A stretch of 64,000 bases of DNA from Chryseobacterium scophthalmum (GCF_900143185.1 NZ_FSRQ01000002.1:310001-374000); one strand, 5' to 3'. Shown: positions 52,439 through 61,787, counted from the stretch's first letter. Translations and numbers: made by a program. The notes: generated by a model not told the origin, from the letters alone.

Positions 52439-52813
52439 ATGTTTGAAGTATTTATAATCCTTTTTATTGTACTGTTTATAATTGGCAGTGTTTTTTATTT
52501 AATTAATACAGAAAAGCGTGAAAATCACCGCACTGCGTATCAAACGATATTTATGGTTATTCTTTTGGGTGTATGTTGGTTTACAGCAGTACATTCTTTT
52601 AATGATAAAACAAGAATAATTAGTTTTTCTGGCAGATTAGCCAATTTGGGGTCGAGTTTATTATTTCCGATTTTGCTGTACGTCATCCATAAATTGATTC
52701 CCCGAAAACTTAAAAATGATTATTTTCTTTACATGCTTTTGTTTCTAATTTCTGCATGCACTGTAATGTTTATCTCTTTTTTGGCTGTGATAGCAGCTGC
52801 TAAAACCGATTAA
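52439..52813 (+). CDS. Hypothetical membrane protein
   Basis: A 124-residue protein with about four hydrophobic segments (VFIILFIVLFIIGSVFYLI, IFMVILLGVCWFTAVHSF, LLFPILLYVIHKLI, YMLLFLISACTVMFISFLAVIAA). Not recognised as a known family. It starts 12 bp after the LytTR gene, so it may be the last gene of that operon, which is its only functional hint. Confidence 0.6.
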   Translation: MFEVFIILFIVLFIIGSVFYLINTEKRENHRTAYQTIFMVILLGVCWFTAVHSFNDKTRIISFSGRLANLGSSLLFPILLYVIHKLIPRKLKNDYFLYMLLFLISACTVMFISFLAVIAAAKTD

Positions 52814-52822
52814 AAATAAAAA

Positions 52823-52844
52823 AGGCTTGAATTTCTTCAAACCT
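52823..52844. terminator. Weak hairpin between converging genes
   Basis: AGGCTTGAA (52823-52831) pairs with TTCAAACCT (52836-52844) with one mismatch and a 4-nt loop, followed by T-rich sequence and preceded by A-rich sequence. Confidence 0.45.
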
Positions 52845-52854
52845 CTATTTTAAA

Positions 52855-53058
52855 TTATTTCTGAATTTCTTTTTCAGGTTTATAACCATATTTTTCAACC
52901 ATAATATAAGTTAAGACCACCAAAATGATGCTTATCGTTAATCTTGAATTTTCTGGATGTACAATTTCCTGATAAAGATTGTACCCTAAAGTTGCAGAAA
53001 CTACCGCAATTAAAATTTGGTTGACGTAAGCGTACTGATTTTTTAAAGTCGTTTTCAT
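52855..53058 (-). CDS. Small membrane protein
   Basis: A 67-residue protein with two hydrophobic segments (ILIAVVSATLGYNLY and LTISIILVVLTYIMV) and a charged end (EKYGYKPEKEIQK). Not recognised. Single gene between converging operon ends; a repeat element lies upstream of its start. Confidence 0.55.
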   Translation of the reverse strand: MKTTLKNQYAYVNQILIAVVSATLGYNLYQEIVHPENSRLTISIILVVLTYIMVEKYGYKPEKEIQK

Positions 53059-53165
53059 GATAAATATTTTTAATTGTTATTTACTTGGTAAGTATCACAA
53101 TCTGAAATATGTTACAGAAAACTTTTTATATTAACCTGAATTTGAATTAAGCAATAATAAATTTC

Positions 53166-53274
53166 TTAACGCAAAGCTTGATTTTCGCAAGTTTTATTTA
53201 AGCTTCATCAGCGACTTGTCGCCATTCTTTGCTCCTTAAAATAATAAGCTTAAAAATTAAAATCTTTGCGTTAA
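53166..53274. repeat. MITE-like palindromic repeat, ACGCAAAG family, copy C
   Basis: A 109-bp short copy with perfect 11-bp terminal inverted repeats, TTAACGCAAAG and CTTTGCGTTAA. It lacks the left inner arm seen in copies A and B but keeps the right part (GCTTCATCAGCGAC through CATTCTTTGCTCCTT). The internal loss suggests deletion within a shared ancestor. Confidence 0.72.
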
Positions 53275-53289
53275 AAATTCAGTGCTAAA

Positions 53290-54477
53290 TTATGAAATTA
53301 CTCCGCTTCCAATCAATTCATCATCAATGTACCAAGCAGCAAATTGTCCTTCAGCAATCGCAGATTGAGGCTTTTCAAATTCTACAAAAAAACTATTTTC
53401 AAACTGATAAATCGTAGCTTTCTGAAGCTCTTGTCTGTAACGGAATCTCGCCATTACTTCCATCGATTCTCCATTTTTTAATCTTAAATCTTCGCGAACC
53501 CAATGCAGCTCAGAATTATCAATCTTCAACGCTTTTTTATGCAATCCCGGAAAGCTGTGACCTTCTCCCACGAAAATAATATTGTTTTCCATATCTCTCG
53601 ATACGATAAAACAACTTTCTTTATGTCCGCCGATTCCTAATCCTTTGCTTTGTCCGATCGTGAAAAATTGAGCACCTTGATGCTTTCCGATTACTTTTCC
53701 GTCAGCTTTTTTATAATTAATTTTTTGGCTTAAAAATTCTAATTCTTCCTCTTTAGATGAAAAACTTGGCGTTTCCTGTGCGAAAAGGGGAGAGTCTTTG
53801 AAAATTTCTACAATTTCGCCTTCTTTCGGAACCAATTGCTGCTGTAAAAATTGTGGAAGACTTACTTTTCCGATAAAACAAAGTCCCTGAGAATCTTTTT
53901 TATCTGCAGTTACCAAACCAATTTCTTTCGCAATTTCTCTTACTTCAGGCTTCGTCAGTTCACCAATAGGAAACAATGCTTTAGACAATTGATCCTGATT
54001 CAGCTGACAAAGAAAGTACGACTGATCTTTATTATTGTCTTTTCCCGCCAACAAATGAAAAATTTCTTTTCCGTTTTCATCAAAAGTAGAATCTACTCTT
54101 GCGTAATGTCCTGTCGCCACTTTGTCAGCACCTAAAGACATTGCCGTTTTCATAAAAACATCAAATTTCACTTCTCTGTTGCACAAAACATCAGGATTCG
54201 GAGTTCTTCCTTTCTGATATTCATCAAACATATAATCAACGATGCGTTCTTTATAAAGTTCGCTCATATCAATCACCTGAAACGGAATTCCCAGTTTTTG
54301 AGCAACCATTAAAGCGTCATTACTGTCCTCAATCCACGGACATTCATCTTCTAAAGTTACCGAAGCATCATTCCAGTTTCTCATAAAAAGAGCAACCACT
54401 TCATGCCCTTGTTGTTGCAGCAAGTATGCTGTAACACTCGAATCTACGCCTCCGGAGAGACCTACTACTACTTTCAT
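53290..54477 (-). CDS. mnmA: tRNA 2-thiouridine(34) synthase MnmA
   Basis: A 395-residue tRNA thiolase. The ATP pyrophosphatase motif is [15 protein letters not shown]. The two catalytic Cys lie in [14 protein letters not shown] and [10 protein letters not shown]. It puts sulphur on wobble U34 of tRNA for Lys, Glu and Gln, working with a sulphur relay; it acts on the same wobble base as MnmG at 20.3 kb. It is a single-gene unit with its own promoter, far from mnmG. Confidence 0.96.
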   Translation of the reverse strand: MKVVVGLSGGVDSSVTAYLLQQQGHEVVALFMRNWNDASVTLEDECPWIEDSNDALMVAQKLGIPFQVIDMSELYKERIVDYMFDEYQKGRTPNPDVLCNREVKFDVFMKTAMSLGADKVATGHYARVDSTFDENGKEIFHLLAGKDNNKDQSYFLCQLNQDQLSKALFPIGELTKPEVREIAKEIGLVTADKKDSQGLCFIGKVSLPQFLQQQLVPKEGEIVEIFKDSPLFAQETPSFSSKEEELEFLSQKINYKKADGKVIGKHQGAQFFTIGQSKGLGIGGHKESCFIVSRDMENNIIFVGEGHSFPGLHKKALKIDNSELHWVREDLRLKNGESMEVMARFRYRQELQKATIYQFENSFFVEFEKPQSAIAEGQFAAWYIDDELIGSGVIS

Positions 54478-54523
54478 ATATTCAATTTTACGAAACTCTT
54501 AACGGGAGTTCTTAGTTGAGCCG

Positions 54524-54531
54524 CAAAATTA
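54524..54531 (-). promoter_or_regulatory. TAATTTTG -7 promoter element of mnmA
   Basis: The minus strand reads TAATTTTG with a TTTTG 15 bp upstream as a possible -33 element. It is 47 bp from the mnmA ATG. Confidence 0.5.
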
Positions 54532-54631
54532 CGATAATCCTATTCACAAAAAAAATGATAATTTTATACATTGATAAAAACGATAGTAACACAAAATCGT
54601 TGTTTAAATGTTCACCAAAAAAATATTTGAT

Positions 54632-55159
54632 ATGAAAAAACTGTTTATTTCTTCATTCTTTCTGATTTCCGGATTGTCATTTTCTCAAGTTGCAATAGGA
54701 ACACCCACCACTGAAACGAATAAATGGACTTTCGGTGGAGGATTAGGTGTTGGTTTCGGAAGCAATTCTTATTTTAATCTTCAGGTTGCACCGAGAGTTG
54801 GTTACCGACTGACAAATGATTTGGAGGCTGGTTTAATAGGAAGTGTTTCCTGGCAGACTTCGGATTTTTATAAATCGACCATGTTTGGTTTTGGTCCTTT
54901 TGTCAATTATTATTTCGCAAGATCTTTCTTTGTGAGTAGTAATCTGCAGCATTTTTTCATCAATTATGAAGACAAATATTACGATTTCAAAGACAATCAG
55001 CAAGAGACTGCTTTATATTTAGGTGGTGGTTATATGCAGCAAATCGGGAATAATTCTTTTATGCAGATTGGTTTGATGTACAATGTTTTGTATAAAGAAA
55101 ACAGCAGTGTTTTTTCTGGAGGATTGATTCCAAATGTTGGCTTTGTGGTTGGACTTTAA
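54632..55159 (+). CDS. Outer-membrane beta-barrel protein
   Basis: A 175-residue protein with a signal peptide (KKLFISSFFLISGLSFSQ) and amphipathic strands: GGGLGVGFGSNSYFNLQVAPRVGYRLTND and DLEAGLIGSVSWQT, finishing ...LIPNVGFVVGL. Small eight-strand barrels of this type are frequent in flavobacteria and their roles are mostly unknown. The ATG at 54632 is chosen over 54608, which would put eight extra residues before the signal peptide. Confidence 0.75.
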   Translation: MKKLFISSFFLISGLSFSQVAIGTPTTETNKWTFGGGLGVGFGSNSYFNLQVAPRVGYRLTNDLEAGLIGSVSWQTSDFYKSTMFGFGPFVNYYFARSFFVSSNLQHFFINYEDKYYDFKDNQQETALYLGGGYMQQIGNNSFMQIGLMYNVLYKENSSVFSGGLIPNVGFVVGL

Positions 55160-55164
55160 GATTT

Positions 55165-55306
55165 CCCACAGATCTCACGGATTTACTCAGATGATTGAAA
55201 ATAGAAATCTAAATCTTTAAATTATATTCTCGCAGATTTTGCTGATTACGCAGATTTTTTAACAATATGATCTGTGAAAATCTGTGTAATCCGTGAGAGA
55301 AAATTC
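55165..55306. repeat. Palindromic intergenic repeat, CACAGATTT family, copy 3
   Basis: A compound element. The left part starts CACAGATCTCACGGATT. The right part is a hairpin with arm CTCGCAGATTTTGCTGATT (from 55230) and arm AATCCGTGAGAG (ending near 55300), the latter complementary to the left part as well. Three arms for one hairpin suggest two nested or tandem copies. Confidence 0.55.
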
Positions 55307-55319
55307 AACATAAAACAAA

Positions 55320-55346
55320 AAAGCATCGAGAATTTCCCGATGCTTT
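55320..55346 (-). terminator. Terminator of clpC
   Basis: A 9-bp stem (AAAGCATCG at 55320-55328, CGATGCTTT at 55338-55346) with a 9-nt loop, and T-rich sequence after it on the minus strand. It is 21 bp past the clpC stop. Confidence 0.8.
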
Positions 55347-55367
55347 CGTTATTATTTTTAAAATTGA

Positions 55368-57899
55368 TTATTGAGAAGATTTCTCAGCAGACTTTTTTGT
55401 CTTCTGTGTTTTTCCTTCTAATCCGTCTTTAGCTTCATTTACATCTAAAGTTACCGTTTCGCCTTCAGTTAATTGTTTGTTGACCAGCATTTCTGCCAAT
55501 AAATCCTCAATATACTTCTGGATAGCTCTCTTCAATGGTCTTGCACCAAAATCTTTGTCCCATCCTTTTTCTGAGATGAAATCTTTGGCTTCAGTAGTTA
55601 GATCTACTTTGTAACCTAATTTTTCAAGTCTTGAATATAGTTTAGACAATTCAATATCGATAATTTTAGAAATATCAGTTCTCTCAAGAGAGTTGAAAAT
55701 CACAATATCGTCAATTCTGTTTAAGAATTCCGGAGCAAATGCTTTTTTAAGAGCATTTTCAATCGTACTTCTTGTTCTGGAATCAGAACTGGTTTTCTTA
55801 GCATTAGTTCCGAATCCTACACCATCACCAAAGTCTTTAATGTCTCTTGTTCCGATGTTTGAAGTAAGGATGATAATTGTATTTCTAAAGTCAATTTTTC
55901 TACCTAAACTGTCTGTTACATGACCTTCATCTAAGATTTGCAACAAGATATTGAATACATCCGGATGCGCTTTTTCAATCTCATCTAAAAGAACGACTGC
56001 ATAAGGTTTTCTTCTTACCGCTTCAGTTAATTGTCCACCTTCTTCATATCCAACATATCCTGGAGGCGCACCAACCAATCTAGAAACTGCAAATTTCTCC
56101 ATATATTCACTCATGTCAATTCTGATCAATGCTTCGTCAGAATCGAAGAGTTCTCTTGCCATTACTTTTGCCAGCTCAGTTTTACCAACACCGGTTGTTC
56201 CTAAGAAAATAAAGGTTCCGATAGGTCTGTTCGGATCTTTCAATCCTGCTCTGTTTCTTTGGATAGCTTTTACGACCTTTTTCACAGCGTCTTCCTGACC
56301 AATAACTTTTCCGTTCAGGTTATTATCCATTCCGGCCAATTTATCCAATTCATTTTTACCAACTTTTGTTACAGGAACACCGCTCATCATAGAAACTACT
56401 TCTGCAACACTTTCTTCGGATACCGTTTCTTTTTTCTCTTTTACATCTTTATCCCATTGATCCTGGGCAGAATTCAACTCCATTTGCAAACGCTCTTCTT
56501 CATCTTTCAGCTTTCTTGCTTCCAGGTAATCCTGAGCTTTTACAGCTTTTTGTTTCAATTCTTTAATGTCTTCAATTTTCTTTTCAAAATCGATAATGGC
56601 AGTAGGAACTTTCATGTTTTTAATGTAAACACGAGATCCTGCTTCATCCATCGCATCAATCGCTTTGTCCGGTAAAAATCGGTCTGTAATATATCTTGAT
56701 GTCAAATTGACACAAGCCAAAATAGCTTCTTCTGTATAAACTACATTGTGATGCTCTTCATATTTATCTTTAATCTGATTCAAAATCTGAATCGTTTCAT
56801 CGATAGAAGTTGGCTCCACCATTACTTTCTGGAATCTTCTTTCTAAAGCTCCGTCTTTCTCAATATACTGACGGTACTCATCAAGAGTTGTGGCACCAAT
56901 ACATTGAATTTCACCTCTTGCTAAAGCCGGTTTAAACATATTTGAAGCATCTAAACTTCCTGTAGAACTTCCCGCACCAACAATGGTGTGCAACTCGTCA
57001 ATGAATAAAATCACATCACGGTTCTTTTCAAGCTCCGTCATGATCGCTTTCATTCTTTCTTCGAATTGACCACGGTATTTTGTTCCGGCAACCAAACTCG
57101 CAAGATCCAAAGTAATTACTCTTTTACCAAAAAGAACTCTTGAAACTTTTTTCTGCTGAATTCGTAAAGCTAAACCTTCAGCGATGGCAGATTTACCAAC
57201 ACCCGGTTCACCAATCAACAACGGATTGTTTTTCTTTCTTCTTGATAAAATTTGTGAAACTCTTTCGATTTCTTTCTCACGACCGATTACAGGATCCAAT
57301 TTTCCGTCTCTTGCCAAAGAAGTAAGATCTCTACCAAAATTATCTAAGGTTGGAGTTTTACTTTTTGAAGAACCCAGATTTCCTGTAGGCTTTCTCATCT
57401 GCTCAAATTCTTCTCTGTCATCATCATCATCGTAAGCCGAATTCTGAGGTGCCTCTCCGGAATTTTTAAGCATTGTTTGATATTCTCTTGAAACTCCTTC
57501 ATAGTCAATATCGTAAGCTCCTAAAATACTTGAAGTAGGATCCTCATATTTATATAAAATGCCCAAAAGCAGGTGAACGGTATTGATCTCGTTGCTTTTG
57601 TATTGTCTGCATTCTAATTCTGCACGCTTAATGGAATGATCTGCCATTTTCGTGAATGAAATATTGGTGACTTCCTCAGAAATAGGATTTAGACTTGCTG
57701 TATTTAAAGTTTCAATTTTTCTTCTGATCTGTGTTAAATCGGCATTAAGCCCTTGAAGGATTTCTTTTGCAGAGTTTTCTGTTTTTATAATACCTAAAAG
57801 TAGATGTTCTGTATTAAGAAATTCACTTTTCAGCCTTTTAGCTTCATTTTTGCTTTGCTTGAACACTTGGCTCAAACCTTGTGAAAACTTATAATCCAT
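55368..57899 (-). CDS. clpC: ATP-dependent Clp protease ATP-binding subunit ClpC
   Basis: An 843-residue Hsp100 protein. Residues 1-145 are two Clp N-repeats. AAA domain 1 has the Walker A GEPGVGKSAIAEG. A linker carries a UVR-like segment (DYLEARKLKDEEERLQMEL), the ClpC hallmark. AAA domain 2 has GTTGVGKTELAKV. The C-terminal ClpB_D2-small domain is followed by a Lys-rich tail. It unfolds proteins for the ClpP protease. No McsA/McsB or CtsR genes are adjacent, as expected outside Firmicutes. Confidence 0.95.
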   Translation of the reverse strand: MDYKFSQGLSQVFKQSKNEAKRLKSEFLNTEHLLLGIIKTENSAKEILQGLNADLTQIRRKIETLNTASLNPISEEVTNISFTKMADHSIKRAELECRQYKSNEINTVHLLLGILYKYEDPTSSILGAYDIDYEGVSREYQTMLKNSGEAPQNSAYDDDDDREEFEQMRKPTGNLGSSKSKTPTLDNFGRDLTSLARDGKLDPVIGREKEIERVSQILSRRKKNNPLLIGEPGVGKSAIAEGLALRIQQKKVSRVLFGKRVITLDLASLVAGTKYRGQFEERMKAIMTELEKNRDVILFIDELHTIVGAGSSTGSLDASNMFKPALARGEIQCIGATTLDEYRQYIEKDGALERRFQKVMVEPTSIDETIQILNQIKDKYEEHHNVVYTEEAILACVNLTSRYITDRFLPDKAIDAMDEAGSRVYIKNMKVPTAIIDFEKKIEDIKELKQKAVKAQDYLEARKLKDEEERLQMELNSAQDQWDKDVKEKKETVSEESVAEVVSMMSGVPVTKVGKNELDKLAGMDNNLNGKVIGQEDAVKKVVKAIQRNRAGLKDPNRPIGTFIFLGTTGVGKTELAKVMARELFDSDEALIRIDMSEYMEKFAVSRLVGAPPGYVGYEEGGQLTEAVRRKPYAVVLLDEIEKAHPDVFNILLQILDEGHVTDSLGRKIDFRNTIIILTSNIGTRDIKDFGDGVGFGTNAKKTSSDSRTRSTIENALKKAFAPEFLNRIDDIVIFNSLERTDISKIIDIELSKLYSRLEKLGYKVDLTTEAKDFISEKGWDKDFGARPLKRAIQKYIEDLLAEMLVNKQLTEGETVTLDVNEAKDGLEGKTQKTKKSAEKSSQ

Positions 57900-58050
57900 A
57901 ATATATCTCGTTAGAATAAAAGCAGAATTGCTTTATATTCAATATCTAAATTACAAATATTTTACCAAAAACCAATTAATGACTTTATGGCAGAAAAATA
58001 TTTTTTATCTTATTGAAAATGACTAAGTTTGTTGTCCTTAAATATTCCTC

Positions 58051-58275
58051 ATGAGTCCTGAAATTGTCAATTACATCGGCTATGCTGCTTCAGTTTTTAT
58101 CGTTTTGAGTTTTATTCTTAAAGATTTAACCAAAATCAGGATTGTCAATTGTATTGGTTGTCTCTGTTTTGTCATCTATGGAATTTTCAGTGGAATGCTT
58201 TGGCCGGTTATTATTCCCAACGGAATTATTTGCTTTGTACAGGTATATCATTTACTCATTGCAAAGAAGAAATAA
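58051..58275 (+). CDS. Small YgjV-like membrane protein
   Basis: A 74-residue protein with two or three hydrophobic segments (YIGYAASVFIVLSFIL, VNCIGCLCFVIYGIFSGML, IIPNGIICFVQVYHLLI), matching the N-terminal half of the YgjV inner-membrane family. Function unknown. It shares one base with the start codon of the following glycosyltransferase gene (TAATG), so the two are translationally coupled. Confidence 0.72.
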   Translation: MSPEIVNYIGYAASVFIVLSFILKDLTKIRIVNCIGCLCFVIYGIFSGMLWPVIIPNGIICFVQVYHLLIAKKK

Positions 58276-59372
58276 TGGCTCGAAAAAAAATATTAATTTC
58301 TGCATTCAGTAATCTTTATACCGACCAAAGAATTGAAAAAGTTTGTAAAACGCTGCATGAAAACGGTTATGAAATTGAATTGATCGGTAATAATTGGGGT
58401 GGGGAAGAAGCAATGATCCGTCCGTATCCTTTTTCAAGGATAAATATTATTTCTAAAACTTTAAAGACCGCTTATTTTGAGTTTAACTGGATGCTTTATT
58501 GGCAGCTTTATGAAAAAGCAAATGAACATACGATTCTTCTTGCCAATGATTTGGATGCTTTACTGCCTAATTATCTTTTAGCTAAAAAATTAAATATTCC
58601 GTTAATATTTGACAGTCATGAAATTTTTTCTGAAATGCCCGCTGTTCAAGGGAAAATGTCTCAAAAACTGTGGCGTTATTTGCAGAACAAAATTGTTCCG
58701 AATTTAAAATTCATGATTACTGCAAGTGGAAGTTATGCAAAATGGTTTCATAACAAATACGGAATCAATCCAACCGTTATTCAGAATGCGCCAAGAAAAA
58801 TTGATTTTTCAATAGAAATTCCAGAAAATAATCCCAAAATAATTTTATATCAAGGCGCAATTAATCCATTTAGAGGAATTGATAAAGCTATTTTGGCAAT
58901 GCATCATCTTGAAAATGTTATTTTTAAAATTGCAGGAGACGGACCGAAGAAAAAAGAATACGAAGATTTAATTGTAAAAGAAAATCTTCAGGATAAAGTT
59001 CAGTTTTTAGGAAAATTGCTTCCGGAAGATTTAAGAGAAATCACATTAACCGCTGATGTTGGAATGAGCATAGAAGAAAATGGCGGTGAAAGCTATGAAT
59101 TTTCACTTCCTAATAAGGTTTTAGACTGTATTCAGGCTAGAGCTCCTTTAATTCTATCTCCGCTTCCGGAAATGCTGAGTATTAAAAATCAGTTTGATGT
59201 TGGCGAAATTATCAAAAATCATCAACCCGAAAATATAGCTACAGCAATAAATTTAGTGTTAAATAAAGGGAGAAAAAACTATCAATTAGAATTGAAAAAA
59301 GCTTCCGAAATTCTTTGTTGGGAAAATGAAGAAGTGAAATTGCTGGATGTTTTTGAAAAAGCTTCTCGATAA
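58275..59372 (+). CDS. Glycosyltransferase (GT4-like)
   Basis: A 365-residue two-domain glycosyltransferase of the GT-B fold. It begins RKKILISAFSNLYTDQRIEKVC, a start often seen in these enzymes. The donor-binding C-terminal half has YQGAINPFRGIDKAILAM, FKIAGDGPKKKEYEDLI and SYEFSLPNKVLDCIQA. The sugar and acceptor are unknown, likely cell-surface glycans. The ATG at 58275 is coupled to the upstream stop. Confidence 0.88.
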   Translation: MARKKILISAFSNLYTDQRIEKVCKTLHENGYEIELIGNNWGGEEAMIRPYPFSRINIISKTLKTAYFEFNWMLYWQLYEKANEHTILLANDLDALLPNYLLAKKLNIPLIFDSHEIFSEMPAVQGKMSQKLWRYLQNKIVPNLKFMITASGSYAKWFHNKYGINPTVIQNAPRKIDFSIEIPENNPKIILYQGAINPFRGIDKAILAMHHLENVIFKIAGDGPKKKEYEDLIVKENLQDKVQFLGKLLPEDLREITLTADVGMSIEENGGESYEFSLPNKVLDCIQARAPLILSPLPEMLSIKNQFDVGEIIKNHQPENIATAINLVLNKGRKNYQLELKKASEILCWENEEVKLLDVFEKASR

Positions 59373-59469
59373 GATTGTTGTTAAAATTATTAAACTATTG
59401 TGGATACGAATTTCACTAACCTTAATGGTTCAATTAATTTTCTACAAAACTAAAAACTCTAAAAATTAG

Positions 59470-59477
59470 TATCTTTG
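59470..59477 (+). promoter_or_regulatory. TATCTTTG -7 promoter element of sufE
   Basis: TATCTTTG, 18 bp before the sufE ATG at 59496. Nine bases upstream ends a 16-base stretch (59445-59460) identical to 512-527, which lies directly before the TATCTTTG at 528. Confidence 0.45.
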
Positions 59478-59495
59478 CAGAAAGAAAGTATAGAA

Positions 59496-59915
59496 ATGAC
59501 CATTAAAGAAAAACAGCAGGAAATAATCGACGAATTTGCGTTTCTTGAAGACTGGGAACAGAAATATGAATACATCATAGATTTGGGTAAAGAACTGAAA
59601 GGTCTTCCGGATGACAAGAAAACCGATGATAACTTAATCAAAGGTTGCCAAAGCAAGGTGTGGATTGATGCTGAATTTAAAGATGGAAAACTATTTTTCA
59701 ATGCAGATTCTGACGGAATTCTTCCAAAAGGAATCGTTTCTTTGCTGGTAAGCATTTATAGCGGTCATTCTACCCAGGAAATTCTTGATTCTGATTTTGA
59801 ATTTATTTCTGAAATCGGATTGCAGGAATTTTTATCTCCTTCAAGAGCCAACGGATTGATGGCGATGACCAAGCAAATCAAATTTTATGCAGTCGCATAC
59901 CAACTGAAATCTTAG
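59496..59915 (+). CDS. sufE: SufE family cysteine desulfurase acceptor
   Basis: A 139-residue SufE protein. Catalytic Cys51 lies in LIKGCQSKVWID, the same position as in E. coli SufE. Other conserved parts are WEQKYEYIIDLGKEL and the C-terminal SRANGLMAMTKQIK. SufE takes persulphide sulphur from SufS for Fe-S cluster assembly. The rest of the suf operon is not here. The ATG at 59496 is preferred to an upstream TTG at 59475 that lies inside the promoter element. Confidence 0.93.
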   Translation: MTIKEKQQEIIDEFAFLEDWEQKYEYIIDLGKELKGLPDDKKTDDNLIKGCQSKVWIDAEFKDGKLFFNADSDGILPKGIVSLLVSIYSGHSTQEILDSDFEFISEIGLQEFLSPSRANGLMAMTKQIKFYAVAYQLKS

Positions 59916-59917
59916 TT

Positions 59918-60883
59918 GTGACCAGAATTTTAGCATACCGTTTTTCCGCTTTTGGTGATGTCGCTATGACAGTGCCTGTTTTTCGGGAGTTTTTGGAACA
60001 AAATCCTGAAGTTGAAATTGTGATGGTTTCTCGGAATAACTTTGAGAGCTTATTTGCTGATATTCCGAATGTTATCTTTCATGGGATTGATCTTGATGAA
60101 TATAAAGGATTTCTTGGAATAAGAAGATTGGCCAAAGAATTATTAAAGTTATACAAACCAGATTATGTTGCTGATTTGCATGATGTTATCCGGGCGAAAA
60201 TATTGGATAAGATTTATGTAAGAAAAGGCTTAAAGGTTTTTAAAATAAACAAAGGAAAAGAGGAGAAAGAAAACCTTACGGATGTCTGGAATTTAGATAA
60301 AACTCGATTAAAAAGAACGGTAGAACGTTATGCAGATGTTTTTCGGGATATGGCTTTTAAAGTTGAGCTTTCGCATCAGTTAAGACCCAAATCTAATCAA
60401 AAATCTGGGATTGGTTTTGCGCCATTCGCTCAACATAAAGGAAAAATGCTTCCTTTAGAGAAGTCTTTTGAACTTGTAAAAATTTTAGCAGAAAAAAATA
60501 CCGTTTACTTCTTCGGAGGTGGAAAAAAAGAAACGGAAACCCTTGAAAGTTGGGAAAAACAAATTCCCAATACCAAAAGTTTGGCAGGAAAACTTAATCT
60601 TTCAGAAGAACTACACCGAATTTCGCAGCTTGAAGTAATGATTTCGATGGATTCAGCTAATATGCATTTAGCCAGTATTGTAGGAACTCGTTGTGTTTCA
60701 ATTTGGGGAGCGACTCATCCATATGCAGGGTTTTTAGGTTTCGGACAAAGCGAGAATGACGTTGTTCAGATTAATGATCTTACCTGTAGACCCTGTTCGG
60801 TTTTTGGTGATAAAGAATGCTACCGTGGCGATTGGGCGTGTTTGGAAGAAATCAACGTACAACAGATTATAGACAAAATTTAA
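59918..60883 (+). CDS. Glycosyltransferase family 9 (heptosyltransferase-like)
   Basis: A 321-residue GT9-family protein. The N-terminus RILAYRFSAFGDVAMTVPVFREF is the family signature. The C-terminal half has GIGFAPFAQHKGKMLPLEKS, then LEVMISMDSANMHLASIVGTRCVSIWGATHPYAG. GT9 enzymes transfer heptoses to the LPS core. The start codon is GTG at 59918, 2 bp after the sufE stop, so the two are co-transcribed. The acceptor sugar is inferred only by family. Confidence 0.9.
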   Translation: MTRILAYRFSAFGDVAMTVPVFREFLEQNPEVEIVMVSRNNFESLFADIPNVIFHGIDLDEYKGFLGIRRLAKELLKLYKPDYVADLHDVIRAKILDKIYVRKGLKVFKINKGKEEKENLTDVWNLDKTRLKRTVERYADVFRDMAFKVELSHQLRPKSNQKSGIGFAPFAQHKGKMLPLEKSFELVKILAEKNTVYFFGGGKKETETLESWEKQIPNTKSLAGKLNLSEELHRISQLEVMISMDSANMHLASIVGTRCVSIWGATHPYAGFLGFGQSENDVVQINDLTCRPCSVFGDKECYRGDWACLEEINVQQIIDKI

Positions 60884-60887
60884 CAGA

Positions 60888-61787
60888 ATGAAGATTTCTG
60901 TTTGCATTCCGGTTTATAATTTTGATGTAAGAGAATTGGTCTATGATCTTAAGAAAGAAATAGAAAGCCATTCAATCAATGCTGAAATTATTCTTATTGA
61001 TGACGGTTCAGACGAAAATTTCAAACAAATAAATAACGAACTCAATCATCAGGTAAACCAGTTTATTTTACTTGAAAAAAATATTGGAAGATCCAGAATT
61101 AGAAATCTGTTTTTAGAGTATTCAAAAACGGAATATCTGCTCTTTTTAGATTGTGACGGAAAAATTATTTCTCCAAATTTTCTTAAAAACTATGTCAATC
61201 TTTTAGATGAAAATTCTAATGTAGCTGTTGTTTATGGCGGAAGAAAGGTTTCAGAAAAGCCGTCTTCAGAAAAGCATATTTTAAGATGGAGATTTGCTGT
61301 AGAAAGGGAAAATTTACCGTTAGAAAAGAGAAAAATGAAACCTTATTTAAGCTTTCAGACAAATAATTTTTTAATTAAAAAAAACATCTTTGAAAGCATT
61401 AAATTTAATCCTGATCTCCGGAAATATGGCTATGAAGATTTGGTGTTTTCAATGGATTTAAAATCAGTAAAAATCCCGGTAATACATATTGATAACCCGA
61501 TTTATAATAATGACGTAGAAGAGGGGAGTGTTTATTTGAAAAAGGTTGATGAGTCTGTAGAGAGTCTTCTGCTCATGCTAAATAATCAAGCATTAAGCTC
61601 TAAATTATCTGAAATTAAGCTTGTAAAAGCATATGAGTCTGTTTGTAAAAAAGGATTAAAATTTCCTGTTTTAATTTTATTTAGTTTTTTCGAAAAATTT
61701 CTGAAAAAGAATTTACTTTCCGGAAATCCTAATCTCAAATTTTTAGATCTATATAAACTTGGATTGATGCTTAAAAAATCAAAATAG
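60888..61787 (+). CDS. Glycosyltransferase family 2
   Basis: A 299-residue GT-A-fold glycosyltransferase. It begins KISVCIPVYNFDVRELVYDL, followed by EIILIDDGSDENF, then LEKNIGRSRIRNLFLEY and LLFLDCDGKIISPNFL (the DxD-like metal motif as DCD). The C-terminus is Lys-rich and may contact membrane. Third glycosyl-related gene of a sufE-GT9-GT2 run; likely envelope glycan assembly. It ends at a bidirectional terminator. Confidence 0.9.
   Translation: MKISVCIPVYNFDVRELVYDLKKEIESHSINAEIILIDDGSDENFKQINNELNHQVNQFILLEKNIGRSRIRNLFLEYSKTEYLLFLDCDGKIISPNFLKNYVNLLDENSNVAVVYGGRKVSEKPSSEKHILRWRFAVERENLPLEKRKMKPYLSFQTNNFLIKKNIFESIKFNPDLRKYGYEDLVFSMDLKSVKIPVIHIDNPIYNNDVEEGSVYLKKVDESVESLLLMLNNQALSSKLSEIKLVKAYESVCKKGLKFPVLILFSFFEKFLKKNLLSGNPNLKFLDLYKLGLMLKKSK

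Noticed and set aside
56259..56675. A 138-codon plus-strand frame rich in Phe
   Set aside because: Antisense to clpC; Phe-rich composition is what reversed Glu/Lys codons give.
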